NCBI RefSeq assembly: GCF_000499845.2
Contig: NC_023758.2
Location: 2,954,311-3,018,310, forward strand
DNA length: 64,000 nt
Reading direction: 5' to 3'
DNA from: Phaseolus vulgaris
Lineage: Eukaryota; Streptophyta; Magnoliopsida; Fabales; Fabaceae
Shown here: positions 60,606 through 64,000 of the stretch, in pieces
Layout: every line of letters starts with the position of its first letter
Position numbering within the stretch: the stretch's first letter is position 1
Translations under genes and position numbers: made by a program
The notes under the pieces: model-generated
What the model was told of the DNA's origin: nothing
Seen by the model: only the letters and a program-made list of their open reading frames with translations
Database searches by the model: none

Positions 60606-63600
60606 ATTAAAGACAAAATAGGAGGAAGTGGTGTGCCACGAACACAAAGCACTGGGGTATGTTCTCTGATAATTTAGACAACACATCTGACATATCATGG
60701 GCTATGAATGATGAAAATAAAATTTTGGCTTTGCTATTTTATTGGTTTATGCCTTTGATCAAAGTGAACACGTGTAATCCACCCAAGTTATCTTTTTTAA
60801 AAACAGTCAGTTCAAGGTCATTTCCATCTTAATAATACAAATATTTTTCATTTTTATCCCTCAGCAAGTAGTATTGTAACCTTTGTAAAAATAAACATTT
60901 ATACCTTAATAGTTTTAAGCCAATGGATTTGTTTTTAGAATTATCCTTTAATATTATAATAACTATATCTTTTTTTCTTTAAACATAGAAGAAATATTTT
61001 TTAGCCTCACATATGGTAGTTATACATATAGGAACAACAAATTTCAAGAAATAAGAAATGATAGATTGAAGTTTTATTTTTTCAAAGAGTACAAATAAAA
61101 TGTCTTAAATTCACTTAAACAACTAGTTAAGAGATATCATTAATCAAATCACTTTATTACAATGAGGTAACAAGTATTTATAAGTTATATCAATTTAACA
61201 AATCTCTAAATGTTACACAAACTTACAAATCTCTCTATGTTACATTTGTTTAATCTCTCCTATAGATTAAGAACTCACAAAGGATTATAACACTTTTAGA
61301 GAGAACACAAATAAATACCGCAAGGGTATAACTTAGGGTTTAAGGTATAACTTCATAAAGTAAATAACTAGAATACGTAACACTCAATTTAAAAGACGCT
61401 CAAAAGCTTGATAAAATTGTAACACTTGTATTTGCAACAAAATTTATTGTCGTGCTTGTATTTTCATCTTCAACTTCAACCCTTTACATAACTTTTTGAA
61501 TATGACCTATGAAGCTCGAAAAAACTAAGCTTAGAATTTGCAATATATTTATGATTGCATGTTTTCGTCTTTTGTAGGATTGAATCACATAATGGAAACA
61601 TTGAATTTCAATCTTTCATAGTATTCTTGTTTTGAATATGTTTAAGGAAACAATTAAAAAACATTTACAACGAACATAAATAATTATAGCAAAATCAATA
61701 AAATTATTTTGTCCTCATATGAAACAATTATAAATAATTAATAAAATTTATTTATTAATATAATGTCATCTAAAATAATTATAACAAAATTATTTCCATA
61801 TAGTGACATCATCTAGAACAATTGTAACATAATCAAATATTTTACATATAATTTATTGATTATCTGTCTAGTGAATTATAAAAAGTTTAGGTTATTTTAA
61901 CCAACTATTTATTTGGTATCTCCACAATAACTAATTTGTAAATACTGAATATTTGTTTTTTTTAAGAAAATATTACTTAACTATTAATTTTTTTAACAAG
62001 ATTATGGTGATGTATTTTTTATAACATATGTGTGATTGGATGGTTACAAAGTTGTGGTTCTGTCTTCAATTTTTCAAAACAAACAATTATTGTTGTTATC
62101 TTTTTCTCTCTATTTTTTTAAAACATCCCAATATTTTCAAAATCAAATGGACTATTAAATATTGAACGATGTCGATTCACATTTGATTGTTTTAACAATC
62201 ATAGGACAGAAGATAGACTGATAATGATTTCATTATACATTAAGCAAAAAGTTAGTATAAATTTATGATTTTTTTTAGATAAGATTCAAATTAATATAAA
62301 AGACCATGTATCACATGTTTTAGGTAAAAATTATACTAAATAATCAAATAATAATAAATGTTTATTTACTGATAGATTTAAACATTTTTGGTACTATTAG
62401 TTTTTTATTTTTCTCAATAAAAAAATCATTTTCGTCTATTTCATTTAGAAATTTCTCTATAAGCTTTGAAATGGTAATCTTCAGTTAAATTAAAGAATCC
62501 AGTATGATCGAGATTCAAGATTTAGATTTTTAAGAAAACATGAAAGTTTGTAAATTATATATGTCACGATTTTAAAAAGAACTCGTTGAAGTATGGAGAT
62601 GATAGTGATTTTTTTTTGGGTGTGTTTGTAGTATTTTCTTTATCATTAAAATGAAAACTCTATAAAAAAAAATCAATGCACTTGTTTTTCTTTATTTATA
62701 ATTTTTCATCAAATTATATTGTCCATCATGTATAAAGTCATACAACTATAGACCGATGACAAATTATTTTATTGTGTGTGTTTGGATTTGGAAAGAGAAT
62801 TTGAGATGAAAAATATATAAGAATTTGACTTAAAGATTGTTAGATTGTTTGAATTAAGGGATATTATAGTAAATTTGTAAGAATGTTTTATTAAAGTTTG
62901 TGAGTATGTAATAATTGAGAAAAAAGTTAAAATTATTTAAAAAATGAAAAATATAAATTTATAATATACTTTTATTATTGAAAAAATATTTGAATAATAA
63001 ATTGTGAAGTATATTTTTTTAAAATTTTAATTAATTAAATTTTTTTAATATATAATATTCGTAATTGTTAGTATTTTTTTAATGAAAATTAAGATTATAT
63101 ATGTAGAAATTAAAAATTGTTACATAAATAATAAAAAGTAATATTTTATATTTAATGTATGATTGCTTATTTCAATTTATATGCAATCAAACAATAAAAG
63201 AAAACATTATATCCAGTAACCAACTTACTTAAAACCACCATTTCAGCACCTTCAAACACGTCGTCGTGTGAATAAATTACATCATTCTCAAGCACTCTAT
63301 GTGTTTGCTGCATGAAAACTCTGTCTTCCATAGTGTTAAAACCTACTATCATACATGCGAAGAAAGAAAGATAAAAATGTACTTGTCCTAACACTAAGGT
63401 ATCTTTCCTTGCAAGATAATGATTTATTTGCATCTGAGTGATCACAAGCAAATTCAGAGTGCTCCTAATTCTCTTCTAGTGTCCTTTTTGCCCTTTAGAT
63501 GTGTATTATACGAATATGACCATAAATTGCTTTCCCAAAAATTGCGCTCGAAAATTGAAGTGGAGGCTACGAACCATCAGAATGTGGCCAACAACAGCAC

Positions 63601-63768
63601 GCGTCATCCCTTTTCACGGAATTCGGGAACCGCTGGTTAGCACTTCCCACAACCACGTTCAATAAATGACCACACTCTATTCTAGCCTTCTACGTTTTCA
63701 CGTACAAATACAAAAGTGGTTCTGGTAGTAAATATCGCCAAAACCAGGGTGCAATATTTCAATTCCAT
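60606..63768. other. AT-rich intergenic region
   Basis: No gene is supported. Most of it is AT-rich. The last 350 bases are more balanced and probably belong to the promoter of a gene beyond the right edge. Two ORFs near 63167-63640 on opposite strands lack family features and splice context. Confidence 0.55.
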
Positions 63769-63776
63769 TTTCCCGC
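63769..63776 (+). promoter_or_regulatory. E2F-binding consensus
   Basis: TTTCCCGC in the context ATTTTCCCGCCCAA matches the E2F consensus TTTSSCGC. It lies about 100-130 bp upstream of a likely transcribed leader. E2F sites are typical of S-phase and DNA-replication genes. The target gene is outside the window. Confidence 0.4.
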
Positions 63777-63839
63777 CCAATTCCATGCGCCATCAATAAA
63801 TAAAACCCAAAATAAAATAAAAAAAATTCCTCTCTTTTT

Positions 63840-64000
63840 TAATTGGTTGTTGCTTCATTATACACCAGTTTCCCGGTCATTTTCGTCTTCCCAACTTCTC
63901 AGAGTCCCAACTCTTCCGTTTTGCCCCTTCCATTTCTTCATCGTTTTCTCTCCCAGGTATCGTATCGCAACCCTAACGCTGTTGCTTCTGTTATTTACTC
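63840..64000 (+). other. Probable 5' UTR of a gene beyond the right edge
   Basis: A pyrimidine-rich, balanced-composition leader (CCCAACTCTTCCGTTTTGCC, TTCATCGTTTTCTCTCCCAG) runs to the window end. A CCCAG/GTATCG junction at about 63957 resembles a 5' UTR intron donor. No ATG-initiated ORF of note is present, so the coding part, if any, is outside. Confidence 0.35.

Noticed and set aside
63167..63640. ORFs of 73-94 codons near the right edge
   Set aside because: They overlap on opposite strands and show no family motif, splice context or codon pattern of a gene.
1..64000. CRISPR array, operon, phage or bacterial defence system
   Set aside because: The sequence is plant nuclear DNA with spliced genes. 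None of the repeats has a CRISPR spacing pattern and no prokaryotic gene set is present.

Overview
This is a stretch of plant nuclear genome. The genes have many exons and GT-AG introns. Intergenic DNA is strongly AT-rich, and copia, gypsy, LINE, CACTA and other MITE-like remnants sit between genes and inside long introns. Protein families and divergence point to a dicot. Gene sequences and repeat style suggest a legume, but that is inference. No bacterial, organellar or viral gene block is visible.

Layout, left to right: the 3' end of a DUF620 gene (680-1159); a three-exon DUF1195 membrane protein gene (3384-7692) with a 3.7-kb intron; a decayed copia element (about 8260-10275); PBRP, a plant-specific TFIIB-related gene (11483-13667); a 5.4-kb AT-rich interval with two tandem-repeat arrays; a 17-exon E(z)-type histone H3K27 methyltransferase gene (19086-31519) with LINE debris in two introns; an intronless DUF1118 (RIQ-like) thylakoid protein gene (32939-33451); a repeat-rich interval starting with a CACTA terminus; a PERK-type receptor kinase gene (36286-43551) carrying a gypsy remnant and two neighbouring TIR elements in its introns; U1-70K (47355-51486); a gene-poor 5-kb interval; a 12-exon TauE/SafE-family transporter gene (56789-60006); and a terminal promoter/5' UTR-like stretch that probably belongs to a gene beyond the right edge.

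All complete genes are on the plus strand. They are functionally unrelated: transcription, chromatin, splicing, photosynthesis, cell-wall signalling and transport. They do not form a cluster or pathway. I reconstructed every multi-exon model by hand from splice sites, reading-frame continuity and family conservation, and each closes in frame from ATG to stop. I did not find a previously undescribed multi-gene system. The best leads are a shortened, divergent but apparently intact E(z) paralogue with a GC-AG intron, a long intron at a suggestive position in U1-70K, a 366-bp CACTA MITE with an exact 3-bp target duplication beside another TIR element in a PERK intron, and a three-copy repeat family of about 400 bp.
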